This document shows, one piece after another, positions 26,521-35,686 of a stretch of DNA of 64,000 nt; position 1 is the stretch's first letter, and each line of letters begins with the position of its first letter. Where the stretch lies: positions 248,001 through 312,000 of the forward strand of contig JACKCI010000001.1 in the NCBI GenBank assembly GCA_020634155.1, in the 5' to 3' direction. Made by a program: the position numbers and the translations under genes. The DNA comes from Anaerolineales bacterium (lineage in GTDB: Bacteria > Chloroflexota > Anaerolineae > Aggregatilineales > J027). The notes under the pieces were generated by a model. The model ran no database searches and was not told the DNA's origin. It saw nothing but the letters and a program-made list of their open reading frames with translations.

Positions 26521-27615
26521 ATGACAATGCTTCCGTTCCGCTTTGATGAGGTAACAGAAGAATTACTCGAAATGAACCGTAAGATGGTTGAGGGCCTCAA
26601 GGTACTCAGTGGCATTCGATCTGAGGACATTCAATTTGGAACCTCAGAAAAAGAGGCCGTCTATCAACAAGACCATATCACCCTCTATCGGTACAAACCC
26701 CTCGTACCCGAAAAAGATGTGTTTCCTATCCCCCTACTCATCTCATATGCACTCGTGAATCGACCCTATATGGTCGATTTGCAAGAGGATCGCTCCCTAG
26801 TAAGGAATCTGCTTGAGATGGGCATCGACATTTACCTCATTGATTGGGGGTATCCGGCCCGTAATGACCAGTGGATTAGTTTAGAGGACTATGTGCAGGG
26901 CTATGTAGGTGGATGTGTCGATTATATCCGCGAGGCACGTGACCTCGAGTCGATTAATCTCCTCGGTATTTGCCAAGGCGGGGTATTTAGCATGTGCTAT
27001 ACCGCCCTCAACCCAGAAAAAATCAAAAATCTCATCGTGATGGTTGCCCCAGTCGATTTCCATGTACGAGATGGGCTGCTCAATGTCTGGATGGGTTGCG
27101 GAGCCTCTACCCCACCTGTTAATCCCGAATGGATGGTAGACGCCCTTGGCAATATCCCCGGCGATCTCATGAATTTCGGGTTCTTGATGCTCAAGCCCTT
27201 TGAACTCGGTCTACAAAAATACCTTGGGCTGCTCGATATTATTGAAGATACCCAACGCTCCGTCAATTTTCTGCGAATGGAGAAGTGGATATTCGACAGC
27301 CCTGACCAAGCGGGGGCAGCGTGGTCACAATTCGTGCAAGATTTCTATATGGGCAATAAGCTCATCAATGGTGAAGTCATTCTAGGCGACCAACGGGTTG
27401 ATTTGAAAAACATCACGATGCCCGTTCTCAATCTCTATGCTGAAAACGACCATTTGGTACCTCCATCATCTTCCGTTGTCCTCAAAGATTATGTGGGCAC
27501 CAATGATTATGCTGTGCGTTCATTCCCTGCGGGTCATATTGGTATGTATGTGAGCGGACGTATCCAAAAAGAACTGCCTCCTACTATCGCTGATTGGTTG
27601 AAGGCCAGACCCTAG
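26521..27615 (+). CDS. phaC: Class III poly(R)-hydroxyalkanoate synthase subunit PhaC
   Basis: Polymerises hydroxyacyl-CoA. Alpha/beta hydrolase with the modified lipase box GICQGG near residue 150 (catalytic Cys), Asp in LYAENDHLVPP near 308 and His in PAGHIGMYVSG near 338. 364 residues matches the short class III PhaC, which needs PhaE, encoded directly upstream. GGGAGAG precedes ATG. Confidence 0.94.
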   Translation: MTMLPFRFDEVTEELLEMNRKMVEGLKVLSGIRSEDIQFGTSEKEAVYQQDHITLYRYKPLVPEKDVFPIPLLISYALVNRPYMVDLQEDRSLVRNLLEMGIDIYLIDWGYPARNDQWISLEDYVQGYVGGCVDYIREARDLESINLLGICQGGVFSMCYTALNPEKIKNLIVMVAPVDFHVRDGLLNVWMGCGASTPPVNPEWMVDALGNIPGDLMNFGFLMLKPFELGLQKYLGLLDIIEDTQRSVNFLRMEKWIFDSPDQAGAAWSQFVQDFYMGNKLINGEVILGDQRVDLKNITMPVLNLYAENDHLVPPSSSVVLKDYVGTNDYAVRSFPAGHIGMYVSGRIQKELPPTIADWLKARP

Positions 27616-27618
27616 CTT

Positions 27619-27668
27619 AAAAAAAGCCCCCTACCGTTGCCATGATCACATCAAGCCACGGAGGGGGC
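27619..27668 (-). terminator. Intrinsic terminator of the pst-phoU operon
   Basis: On the minus strand GCCCCCT-CCGT pairs with ACGG-AGGGGGC (one bulged base, loop about 20), followed by seven Ts. The T run is only on the minus-strand side, so it mainly ends phoU transcription; the hairpin also follows phaC. Confidence 0.85.
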
Positions 27669-27689
27669 GATGATAACAACACCTAGGTT

Positions 27690-28394
27690 TCAGTCATCTG
27701 CCAAACGAAACCCGTCTACACCCTGAACGATACCATCTGTGCCATGCACCTGCCCAGTCACCATATAGATGACCCGCTCACATATATTGGTGATACGGTC
27801 AGCAATACGCTCCATATTGTGCGAGACCCAAAGTAAGAATGTGGCGCGTGCAACCTTTGACCTATCTTGCAACATAAGATCAAGAAGTTCATGATATACA
27901 CGTTCATCAAGTACATCAACTTGCGTATCGCATTGAATAGTTTGCTGGGCACTCTCAATATCCCAGTGAATATAGGCATTAATTGCCGTGCGGAGCATAT
28001 CACGCGAGATATCGGCCATTTTGGGTATATCAATTAACGGCTTCAACAGCGGTTCATTGGCAAGTTCAATCGCTAGGGTGGCGTTGCCAGCCGCATAATC
28101 ACCAATGCGCTCAAGTTCTATTGCAATGTGAATGGCCGCGATAATGCCACGAAGGTCACGCGCAATGGGCTGTTGACGGGCAATAAGGGTATAGGCATCA
28201 TCTTCAATCTTATAGCGGAGGTCATTGATTTTCTTGTCTTCCGCCATAATTTGCCGAGCGAGATCAACATTTTGCTGCTTCAGCGCAATGGTTGATTGCT
28301 GAATGGCATTATCAACCATGATGGATAGCATCAACACGTCGTCGCGCAAATTCTTTAATTCACGTTCAAAGGTTACACGAGAGCTGGGTGGCAT
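27690..28394 (-). CDS. phoU: Phosphate transport regulator PhoU
   Basis: 234 residues, two three-helix bundles each with the metal-binding E/D-x3-D pattern: MAEDKKINDLRYKIEDDAY in the first and QCDTQVDVLDERVYHELLDL in the second. LARQQPIARDLRGIIAAIHIAIELERIGD and VSHNMERIADRITNICE are the family's signature helices. PhoU links Pst transporter state to PhoR. Last gene of the phosphate operon. Confidence 0.95.
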   Translation of the reverse strand: MPPSSRVTFERELKNLRDDVLMLSIMVDNAIQQSTIALKQQNVDLARQIMAEDKKINDLRYKIEDDAYTLIARQQPIARDLRGIIAAIHIAIELERIGDYAAGNATLAIELANEPLLKPLIDIPKMADISRDMLRTAINAYIHWDIESAQQTIQCDTQVDVLDERVYHELLDLMLQDRSKVARATFLLWVSHNMERIADRITNICERVIYMVTGQVHGTDGIVQGVDGFRLADD

Positions 28395-28458
28395 TGATCG
28401 TTATCCATAAATTCACTCATTGGGTCAACTATAGAATCTTAGGATAACACAAAATTGG

Positions 28459-29238
28459 TTAGCCAAAGCGCCCAGTAACATAATCTTCTGTACGGGTATC
28501 CGCCGGATTGGTAAAGATTTTTTCGGTCATGTCAAACTCAACCAACTCACCTGACCGCTTATCATTTACCATCATAAACGCCGTATAGTCTGATACACGA
28601 GCGGCTTGCTGCATATTGTGAGTCACAATCACAATCGTATACTGTTCCTGCAACTCCCGCATCAGTTCTTCAATTCGCAGAGTCGCAATAGGGTCAAGCG
28701 CCGAGCATGGCTCATCCATAAGCAAAACCTCTGGCTCAACCGCAATCGCCCGCGCAATACATAAGCGCTGCTGCTGACCACCAGATAGCTCCAAGCCGGA
28801 TTTTTTGAGCTTATCTTTGACTTCATCCCACAACGCGGCTTTCCGAAGGCTCCGCTCTACGATGTCATCCAATTGCGATTTCTTGCGAATACCCTGCACC
28901 TTTGGGCCAAATGCCACATTCTCATAGATGGGCTTAGGAAAGGGATTCGGCTTCTGAAAGACCATCCCAATCCGCCGACGAACCTCTACTGCATCGACGA
29001 AGGGCGAATATAGATTCTGATCTTGGAATAGCAACTCCCCTTCGACTCTCGCTCCCGGAACAAGATCATTCATACGATTAAATGAACGCAAAAGGGTACT
29101 CTTGCCGCACCCTGATGGGCCAATCAAGGCCGTAATCTTATGACGTTCCACGACCATCGACACATCGGTCACAGCGCGGAATTCACCATAATAGATATTC
29201 AAATTCTTGGCTTGCAAAGCATAATTGCTGTTACCCAT
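28459..29238 (-). CDS. pstB: Phosphate ABC transporter ATPase PstB
   Basis: 259 residues. Walker A GPSGCGKSTLLRSFNRMND, the PstB-specific RRRIGMVFQKPNPFP Q-loop, signature LSGGQQQRLCIARAIA, Walker B LLMDEPCSALD, H-loop VTHNMQQAARVSD. Energises high-affinity phosphate uptake with PstA/PstC. Starts three bases after pstA. Confidence 0.97.
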   Translation of the reverse strand: MGNSNYALQAKNLNIYYGEFRAVTDVSMVVERHKITALIGPSGCGKSTLLRSFNRMNDLVPGARVEGELLFQDQNLYSPFVDAVEVRRRIGMVFQKPNPFPKPIYENVAFGPKVQGIRKKSQLDDIVERSLRKAALWDEVKDKLKKSGLELSGGQQQRLCIARAIAVEPEVLLMDEPCSALDPIATLRIEELMRELQEQYTIVIVTHNMQQAARVSDYTAFMMVNDKRSGELVEFDMTEKIFTNPADTRTEDYVTGRFG

Positions 29239-29241
29239 AGC

Positions 29242-31125
29242 TTAGTGTCTCCCTAAGTTGCGTTCAAACCGATTACGCAAGAGAATCGCAATTGAATTCA
29301 AGGTTAATAACAAAGCGAGGAGAAGGATAATTGCAGCGGCAGCCACCGCCTTATCTGCATCACGGGGTTGCTCTGTCCATGAGTAAATTTGGATCGGCAA
29401 TGCTGTAAATCGAGAGAATGGGCCAGATGGATCTTTGAGAATAAAAGCCGACGCCCCAACCACAACCAACGGTGCGGTTTCACCAACAGCCCGTGAAATT
29501 GCCAAGATTGTGCCTGTCAAAATCCCCGGCATAGCATAGGGAAGCACATGGTTCCACACAGTTTGCCATTTGGTTGCTCCAAGACCAAAACTGGCCTGCC
29601 GAATAGACGGTTGTACCGCTTGAATCGCCTCTTGAGCGTTAATAATAATCAATGGCAAAATAAGCAACCCCATGGTTAAAGCCGCTGACAGCACGGTATT
29701 ACCATTACCTTGCCCCAGCCCAAAAACTTCACCACTTGTTATAGGACGCATGGTTCTTACAAACACCGCCAAGCCCAATAGCCCGTAAATGATGGAGGGC
29801 ACACCCGCCAAATTGTCGATATTGGTCTGAATAATACGGTTGATCCAGTTATCGTTTGCGTACTCTTCCAAGTATATAGCCGCCCCAATGCCAATTGGGA
29901 AAGCGAAGAGGGCCGTGATTGAGATCATCAACAGGCTTCCTAAAATAGCGTTCCGCATCCCCGTTAACTCCGGTGCAGCATTCAAACGCTGGGTTACAAA
30001 GTTCAGGCTCAACCAAGAACGAAACTGTAGCCTTGCATCGTTCCAGTCCGGATCACTTTCGCGGCGCGAGTTATTGATCACGTCAAGCTCTTTTTCAATA
30101 CCTTTATAGTCAAGCAAGGTACGGTCTAAGGTCCAAGTAGCAACCACAAATGGCTGAACAACTTCTGCTGTAACCAATGTCTCGAGGTCGGATGTGGTGA
30201 GGTTGTATGACAATATAGCGGCGACAACATCAGGTTGCTTAGACAAGTTTTGATAGGTAATATACTCAGGTTCTTGCGATGGGTCTTGGTTAGGAACATA
30301 TACGGAAAGATCTTCAGGCCAATTACCTTTGCCTAGTGCCTCAACAAGCGGCTCGGACTTTCTGTCACGGGCTTCGGCATCGCCGACACCCCACACATAG
30401 TCCTGAATCAATTGGCGACCACGATTGCCTGATATATTGCCCACAAGGATTTGAGCCAACTCTGGTTCCTCAATATCTCCTAGAGAACGCCCATCTGTCA
30501 AAGACTCAGGGGCAACAGTGTTGCTAACCGCAGTCATAGTAAATGTTCCTTTGATGATATTCCACATCAAAGCCATCAACACCGTGATTGCGATTACGAT
30601 AGCAACCATGAAATGAGCTTGCAAGATGCGCCCGCGAACTTGACGTGCAATCGTATTGTAGCGTAGTGCTGTTGCCTCAGTAACAGCCCCTTGCGATGGA
30701 ATAAAACGCCACAACAGGTTCAATAAGATCATGCCCCCGATATACGTTCCTACCCCAACAACAAGGCTACGCAAAAAGGCGATATCACGAGGTACATCCG
30801 CCTCAATATCGAATTTGATTGGCAGAATATTCTGCCCAGCACCTAGGCTGAACGAGATTTTTAAGTCATCGGCGAAATGTATATTATCGCTGAACACGCC
30901 GAGAATAGCCTGAAGTAATTGTAGTACTAGCCCCAGCAACGGAGTGAAAATGAAAAGGCCAGCCAGCGCGCCAATCAACCCTGCCCCAGCCCCAATAACA
31001 CTACCGAGTCTAGGGCTATATCCTTTGCGAGCAACAGCAATTGGGGTTGATAAGATACCAACATCAACTAGGTATAAGCTGACTAGCAACCAGTTAAGAA
31101 ATGCTACATGATTCATGCTATTCAT
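29242..31125 (-). CDS. pstA: Phosphate ABC transporter permease PstA with long N-terminal extension and insert
   Basis: About 627 residues against roughly 280-300 for typical PstA. The last 250 or so residues are the standard domain: GIGAAIYLEEYA, NLAGVPSIIYGLLGL and coupling loop QAVQPSIRQASFGLGATKWQTVW. Before it lie about four extra hydrophobic segments and an extracytoplasmic region of about 180 residues (roughly 190-370), rich in Asp, Glu and Ser. ATG 31125 follows GAGGTG; GTG 31134 and ATG 31116 are alternatives. The start overlaps the pstC stop. The extra part may add a sensing or docking domain for the FAS1-bearing PstS (inference). Confidence 0.92.
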   Translation of the reverse strand: MNSMNHVAFLNWLLVSLYLVDVGILSTPIAVARKGYSPRLGSVIGAGAGLIGALAGLFIFTPLLGLVLQLLQAILGVFSDNIHFADDLKISFSLGAGQNILPIKFDIEADVPRDIAFLRSLVVGVGTYIGGMILLNLLWRFIPSQGAVTEATALRYNTIARQVRGRILQAHFMVAIVIAITVLMALMWNIIKGTFTMTAVSNTVAPESLTDGRSLGDIEEPELAQILVGNISGNRGRQLIQDYVWGVGDAEARDRKSEPLVEALGKGNWPEDLSVYVPNQDPSQEPEYITYQNLSKQPDVVAAILSYNLTTSDLETLVTAEVVQPFVVATWTLDRTLLDYKGIEKELDVINNSRRESDPDWNDARLQFRSWLSLNFVTQRLNAAPELTGMRNAILGSLLMISITALFAFPIGIGAAIYLEEYANDNWINRIIQTNIDNLAGVPSIIYGLLGLAVFVRTMRPITSGEVFGLGQGNGNTVLSAALTMGLLILPLIIINAQEAIQAVQPSIRQASFGLGATKWQTVWNHVLPYAMPGILTGTILAISRAVGETAPLVVVGASAFILKDPSGPFSRFTALPIQIYSWTEQPRDADKAVAAAAIILLLALLLTLNSIAILLRNRFERNLGRH

Positions 31126-32122
31126 ACACCTCACGGAAGCGGGTTACCAGATAGCGTCCAACAATATTCAAGGCTAGGGTAATAAAGAACAAGAGAAACG
31201 CGATGGCAAAGATGCTGTTGTAACCGACCGAGTCGTAAGGATTTTCACCACCACTAATCCGAACAACATGGCCTGTCATAGTTTCAGCATAATCAAAGGG
31301 TACAAATGTGAAATTTGGTGAAGCGCCTGCGGCAATTGCTACAATCATCGTCTCACCCACCGCACGAGAAATTGAGATAATTAAGGCCGCAATAATGCCT
31401 GAGATTGCAGCGGGAACTACAACGCGAATGGTTGTCTCTAGCTTGGTGGCACCTAATCCCGCTGATCCTTCACGGAGGCTACGGGGTACCGCACTAAGGG
31501 CATCTTCACTCATGGAAGCCATTAAGGGCAAAATCATAATACCCATCACCAACCCCGCAGACGCCATATTGAAAGTACGCACGGTATCTTGCCCCAATAC
31601 ATCACGCAAAACAGGACTCATAAATGTGAGTGCAAAATATCCATAAACAACGGTAGGAATACCCGCCAGAACTTCCAGAATAGGCTTCAACGTCTTTCGT
31701 ATGGATGGCGTTGCATACTCGCTCAAGTAAATCGCAGCCCCTAGCCCCAATGGAACAGCCACAAACATGGCAATCAACGAAGTCATCGCAGTAGAAAAGA
31801 CTAGCGGCAAGACGCCAAATTTGAGTTGGTCAGGTACCCACTCCGTTCCGGTTAAGAATTCACCAATTGTTGCGTGTCCACAAAAAACCTCTTCCGCAGT
31901 AGCACCACCCGCCTGCACACACTGTTCACGATTGAATAAGTGTAAGGATTGATTACCAAGAATTACCACAACGCCAATGGTAGTGAAAATAGAAAGAAAT
32001 CCACAGAAAAATAGAATTCCCCCCATAATTGCCTCGGTCGGGCGCGTTCTCTTATTGAGCGAGGTATTAAGACGCGCAGCAGTGGGTTGTGATTGTTGGT
32101 GAGCAACTGATTGATTCTGCAT
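31118..32122 (-). CDS. pstC: Phosphate ABC transporter permease PstC
   Basis: 334 residues, six helices. Conserved PLGLGAAIYLSEYA, LEVLAGIPTVVYGYFAL and coupling loop AVPRSLREGSAGLGATKLET. Between helices 1 and 2 a short external loop contains two Cys (EQCVQAGGATAEEVFCGH) that could form a disulfide. GGGGAG lies four bases before ATG. Confidence 0.95.
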   Translation of the reverse strand: MQNQSVAHQQSQPTAARLNTSLNKRTRPTEAIMGGILFFCGFLSIFTTIGVVVILGNQSLHLFNREQCVQAGGATAEEVFCGHATIGEFLTGTEWVPDQLKFGVLPLVFSTAMTSLIAMFVAVPLGLGAAIYLSEYATPSIRKTLKPILEVLAGIPTVVYGYFALTFMSPVLRDVLGQDTVRTFNMASAGLVMGIMILPLMASMSEDALSAVPRSLREGSAGLGATKLETTIRVVVPAAISGIIAALIISISRAVGETMIVAIAAGASPNFTFVPFDYAETMTGHVVRISGGENPYDSVGYNSIFAIAFLLFFITLALNIVGRYLVTRFREVYE

Positions 32123-32138
32123 AAGACTCCCCTTTTCA

Positions 32139-32171
32139 AAAAAGCAGGGAAGAGAAGAAACTCCTCTCCCC
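32139..32171 (-). terminator. Terminator-like hairpin between pstS and pstC
   Basis: On the minus strand GGGGAGAG pairs with CTCTTCCC (one G-T pair) over a nine-base loop, followed after TGC by six Ts. Inside the operon this would act as a leaky terminator or 3'-end stabiliser giving excess pstS message, as is common where the binding protein is needed in surplus. Confidence 0.6.
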
Positions 32172-32208
32172 CACTTTATAGTGTTAAATCAAAACTAGAT
32201 GTGGAATC

Positions 32209-33579
32209 TTATTCCATCATCATGTCTTCGTTGGCGACATACCATGAGAGACGGGCAGTATTCAAACCATCAATGCTGGCAGGGAAGTAGCCAACAGCAC
32301 CGATTTCTTCATTCACAACGTTAAGGTAGTAGGCAACGTAGGCCGCCGCAATTGGATTAGCCTCAAAGGAACTCTCAGAGGAGTACATGAACAAGGGGCG
32401 GGCCAGTGGATAAGAGCCATTGTCTACATTTGCGCCGCTAGGAGTTACGCCTTCGATGTCGAGCGGTTTAACGATGTCAGAGTTCTCGATGTAGTAAGCA
32501 TAACCAGCGTAGCCGATAGCGCCGGGACTTGAAGCAACACCCTGAACCAAGAAGTCATATGCGACAAATTGAGCGCCAGAGTTGTCAAGGGCAGCACTAT
32601 CGTTATCGAAAACTTCTTCGACGAAGTACCCATAAGTACCGTGTTCAGAACCAGGGCTGTAGAGTTCGATATCGCCAAGGTCAGCCAAGGAAGGATCAAT
32701 TTCGCCCCAAGTCTTGGCTTCGCCAGAGAAGATTTTAGCCAAATCTTCGATAGTTACACCTGTTAGGGAGTTAGCGGGGTTAACCATAACGACCAAAGCA
32801 TCGGTACCAATACGGAACTCGATCAAATCACGACCAATACCTGCACAATTTTCGTAATCACTATCTTTGGCACCACGTGAAGCATTGGCGATATCAGACT
32901 TGGCTTCAACGCAAAATGCCTCAAAACCAGCGCTGGAACCGGGATCTTGCAAGTCAATGGCAACACCATTGCCACCTTCGTCTTCCCAACGTTGATTGAT
33001 AGCTTTAGACAATGGATATACAGTACCACTGCCGATAATCACTAGGCTACCTTCGTAGTCGAGGGGGTCGATTTCGGGCAGTTCAACGGGAGGAATGACC
33101 ACACCATCGATGACGTGTACCACCCCATTGCTGGCTTCCAAGTCGGCGGTAGTCACAGAAGCGCTATTGACAGTCACACCAGCATCGCTCTTGCAGATTT
33201 TCAAGGTTTCGCCAAGCAAAGTTTCAACGTCATTGCAGCCTTCAGCGATGTCAGCAGACATAATCTTGCCAGCCACAACGTGGTAGGACAACAAAGCGGT
33301 AAGCAGTTCAGTGTCGCTCAACGCAGCGTTGGTTACATAGGGAGACACACCGCCGAAAGCGGCATCAGTTGGGGCAAAAACGGTGTACTCAGCATCGGCG
33401 TTGGAAAGCATATCCGCAACGCCCGCCAAATCGACAGCCAGAGCCAAAGTGGTGTGATCAGGGCTACCAAGAATAACATCAACAACGGTACCATCTTGAG
33501 CAGAAACGCCTATCACAGGTACAACCATGACGACGGCCAGCGCCATCACCAACAACTTAGCCAAACGTGACTTAAGCAT
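32209..33579 (-). CDS. pstS: Phosphate-binding protein PstS with N-terminal fasciclin (FAS1) domain
   Basis: 456 residues. Signal peptide of about 27 residues (LLVMALAVVMVVPVIGVSA). Residues about 30-165 are a FAS1 domain: TVFAPTDAAFGG (H1-like box), LLSYHVVAGKI and ASNGVVHVIDGVVIPP (H2-like box). Residues about 175-456 are the PstS periplasmic-binding fold: IIGSGTVYPLSKAI, DPGSSAGFEAFC, DIANASRGAKDSD and TDALVVMVNPANS. No lipobox is seen, so the FAS1 domain may hold the protein at the surface. AGGAGGG precedes ATG by 11 bases. First structural gene after phoB-phoR. Confidence 0.93.
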   Translation of the reverse strand: MLKSRLAKLLVMALAVVMVVPVIGVSAQDGTVVDVILGSPDHTTLALAVDLAGVADMLSNADAEYTVFAPTDAAFGGVSPYVTNAALSDTELLTALLSYHVVAGKIMSADIAEGCNDVETLLGETLKICKSDAGVTVNSASVTTADLEASNGVVHVIDGVVIPPVELPEIDPLDYEGSLVIIGSGTVYPLSKAINQRWEDEGGNGVAIDLQDPGSSAGFEAFCVEAKSDIANASRGAKDSDYENCAGIGRDLIEFRIGTDALVVMVNPANSLTGVTIEDLAKIFSGEAKTWGEIDPSLADLGDIELYSPGSEHGTYGYFVEEVFDNDSAALDNSGAQFVAYDFLVQGVASSPGAIGYAGYAYYIENSDIVKPLDIEGVTPSGANVDNGSYPLARPLFMYSSESSFEANPIAAAYVAYYLNVVNEEIGAVGYFPASIDGLNTARLSWYVANEDMMME

Positions 33580-33684
33580 GTAAAAAAATACCCTCCTGAG
33601 TGAGTGTAAACGGAACAGGGGGCATAGTAGCCTGCCAAGATAAAATACTTGACAAAGGAGTATTAAATTTCAGCGAGTAGACAA

Positions 33685-34836
33685 TTAAGCTTTATTTACT
33701 TTATCGGAGAGGGGGAGGGTGAAAAAGAAAGTCGAACCCTCATTTTCAACGCTCTCAACCCATAATTTACCACCATGCGCCAGCACAATATGCCGTGCAA
33801 TAGCTAACCCCAGACCAGTCCCATCATGACGAGATTTATCGACTTGATAAAACCGTTCAAAAATACGTTCGCGTTCCTCCTCTGGAATACCAAAACCTGT
33901 ATCAGAGATACTAATCAGTACCTCATCAGCTTCGATGGTCGCTCGGATATGGATAGAACCACCTTCAGGCGTGTATTTAACCGCGTTATGCACAAGATTT
34001 CGCACAACTCGCTCGATATGTAAACTATCTGCCAGTACCAAGACATTGTCGGGAACTTCGATTGTGATATGTTGTTCTTTGGCCTCGGCTAAGGCCCGAT
34101 GAGGCTCGGTGCCGTTTTCTATTGGCATCGAAAGCGGAATAGGTACAAGTTTAATCGGCATCTGGCCCGATTCGATCCGCGCCAAGTCCTGCATTTCTTG
34201 GACTAGTTGCTTGAGCGTTTCAATCTCACGCTGGATAGTCTCCAGCATCTTGCGTCCACGTTTCGATTTGCGGATGGAGGGGTCTAGCAGCGTTTCAGTG
34301 AGTAGCCCTATATTGGTTATCGGATGACGCAATTCATGAGAGATGTTGGAAACCATTTCATGCCTAGCACGTTTGGCGCGGTTTAACGCTGTTACATCGT
34401 GCAAGGTGATAAGCGTTGCATGACCTTGTGAGGTTGCAAACTTGGATAGCTTGACTTGACAGGTGCCTTCTCGTGTTTCGAGCAAAGTCTCGTTCTCATC
34501 GTTTTTGGCTGTTTGTTGCATCAAATTCTGAATACCATGATGTCGCATGGCGGCCACCGCAGTCTCGCCAATCATTTGGTTCTTAAAAAAACGAGCCGCC
34601 GCAGTATTAGTCGCCACAACTTTCTGCTGCTCATCAACTAAGACGATACCATCATGACTTGCATCCAAAAGCCGCTGCTGAAGAGCCTGCATCTGTTCGA
34701 TCTGGACTCGATATTGTTTATTAAGAGTTTCAGTTTCGGTCTTCGAGCGTCGAGCATCGAGTAATTTCGCACGAAATGAAGCAATACCCCCAAGACAAGC
34801 GAGGCAAGCCATTAACAAGAGAAGATTAATAGCCAT
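33685..34836 (-). CDS. phoR: Phosphate regulon sensor kinase PhoR
   Basis: 383 residues. Single N-terminal helix (INLLLLMACLACLGGIAS), a coiled stretch, a PAS domain (LLDASHDGIVLVDEQQKVVATN), HisKA MVSNISHELRHPITNIGLL and HATPase NLVHNAVKYTPEGG, DTGFGI, GTGLGLAIA. PhoB lies five bases upstream. With no large periplasmic domain it probably reads phosphate status through PstB/PhoU, as PhoR does elsewhere. Confidence 0.9.
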   Translation of the reverse strand: MAINLLLLMACLACLGGIASFRAKLLDARRSKTETETLNKQYRVQIEQMQALQQRLLDASHDGIVLVDEQQKVVATNTAAARFFKNQMIGETAVAAMRHHGIQNLMQQTAKNDENETLLETREGTCQVKLSKFATSQGHATLITLHDVTALNRAKRARHEMVSNISHELRHPITNIGLLTETLLDPSIRKSKRGRKMLETIQREIETLKQLVQEMQDLARIESGQMPIKLVPIPLSMPIENGTEPHRALAEAKEQHITIEVPDNVLVLADSLHIERVVRNLVHNAVKYTPEGGSIHIRATIEADEVLISISDTGFGIPEEERERIFERFYQVDKSRHDGTGLGLAIARHIVLAHGGKLWVESVENEGSTFFFTLPLSDKVNKA

Positions 34837-34841
34837 ATTTG

Positions 34842-35516
34842 TTAATCCTCAAATCGATACCCAACCCCGCGTACCGTAACAATACGCTTGGGTTCAGAAG
34901 GGTCCACCTCGATTTTCTCACGTAGCCACCGCACATGAACATCAACTGTTTTGCTCTGCCCGCTATATTCATAGCCCCAAACGCGCTCTAGCAACAAATC
35001 GCGTGACAGCACCGCCCCCTTATTCCGCATTAACGCTGCAAGTAAATCGAACTCTTTGTGTGTCAAACGCAATTCCTCATCATTGAGAGTTGCACGCCTT
35101 GCAATCAAATCAAGAGTAAGGTCTCCTGATTGCAAACACTCAGGAGAACCACGCTTGGAAGGTGCCCGTCGTAAGACCGCCCTCACCCGTGCGAGAAATT
35201 CACCGAGGCTAAAGGGTTTAACGATGTAGTCGTCTGCCCCTGTTTCTAAGCCGATAATGCGATCAACCTCTCCGTCACGTGCAGTTAGCATGACAATTGG
35301 AATGTCAGATTCATTACGTAGAATACGACAGACTGAGAAGCCATCTAGCCCCGGAAGCATGACATCAAGCACAACCAGATCAGGGCTGTGTTCGCGGGCA
35401 AGGGCAAGGGCATCAGCCCCATCCCCTGTTTCGACTACTTTATAACCCTCCTTCTCAAGGTTGAAAGTAAGGGTCTTGCGTAGAGTCTTATCATCTTCAA
35501 CCAGCAATATTTTCAT
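34842..35516 (-). CDS. phoB: Phosphate regulon response regulator PhoB/PhoP
   Basis: 224 residues, OmpR family. Receiver: LVEDD, phosphoacceptor in LVVLDVMLPGLDGFSV, Thr in VMLTARDGE, Lys in YIVKPFS. Winged helix: RLTHKEFDLLAALM, VDVHVRWLREKIE, VRGVGYRFED. AAGGAGG lies about 11 bases before ATG. First gene of the phosphate regulon here. Clear Pho boxes were not recognised upstream of it or of pstS. Confidence 0.93.
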   Translation of the reverse strand: MKILLVEDDKTLRKTLTFNLEKEGYKVVETGDGADALALAREHSPDLVVLDVMLPGLDGFSVCRILRNESDIPIVMLTARDGEVDRIIGLETGADDYIVKPFSLGEFLARVRAVLRRAPSKRGSPECLQSGDLTLDLIARRATLNDEELRLTHKEFDLLAALMRNKGAVLSRDLLLERVWGYEYSGQSKTVDVHVRWLREKIEVDPSEPKRIVTVRGVGYRFED

Positions 35517-35686
35517 GGCAGATTTTTCCTCCTTATTTGAAAGTAACCTAAAAGCACCACTGTTGGCAATGCTGGGTTTGAAAAAGAATACGTAAGATTA
35601 AATAATATTATTACTTTGTCGGATGATGTATTTGGTTTGAAGTGTTTGTGTGGATAATTTGTAGTTATCGCTCCCTTTTCTGTGAA

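Noticed and set aside
33580..33684. Possible Pho boxes upstream of pstS
   Set aside because: TTGTCA and TTGGCA occur 17 bases apart, but there is no clear 11-base direct-repeat array, so no operator is called.
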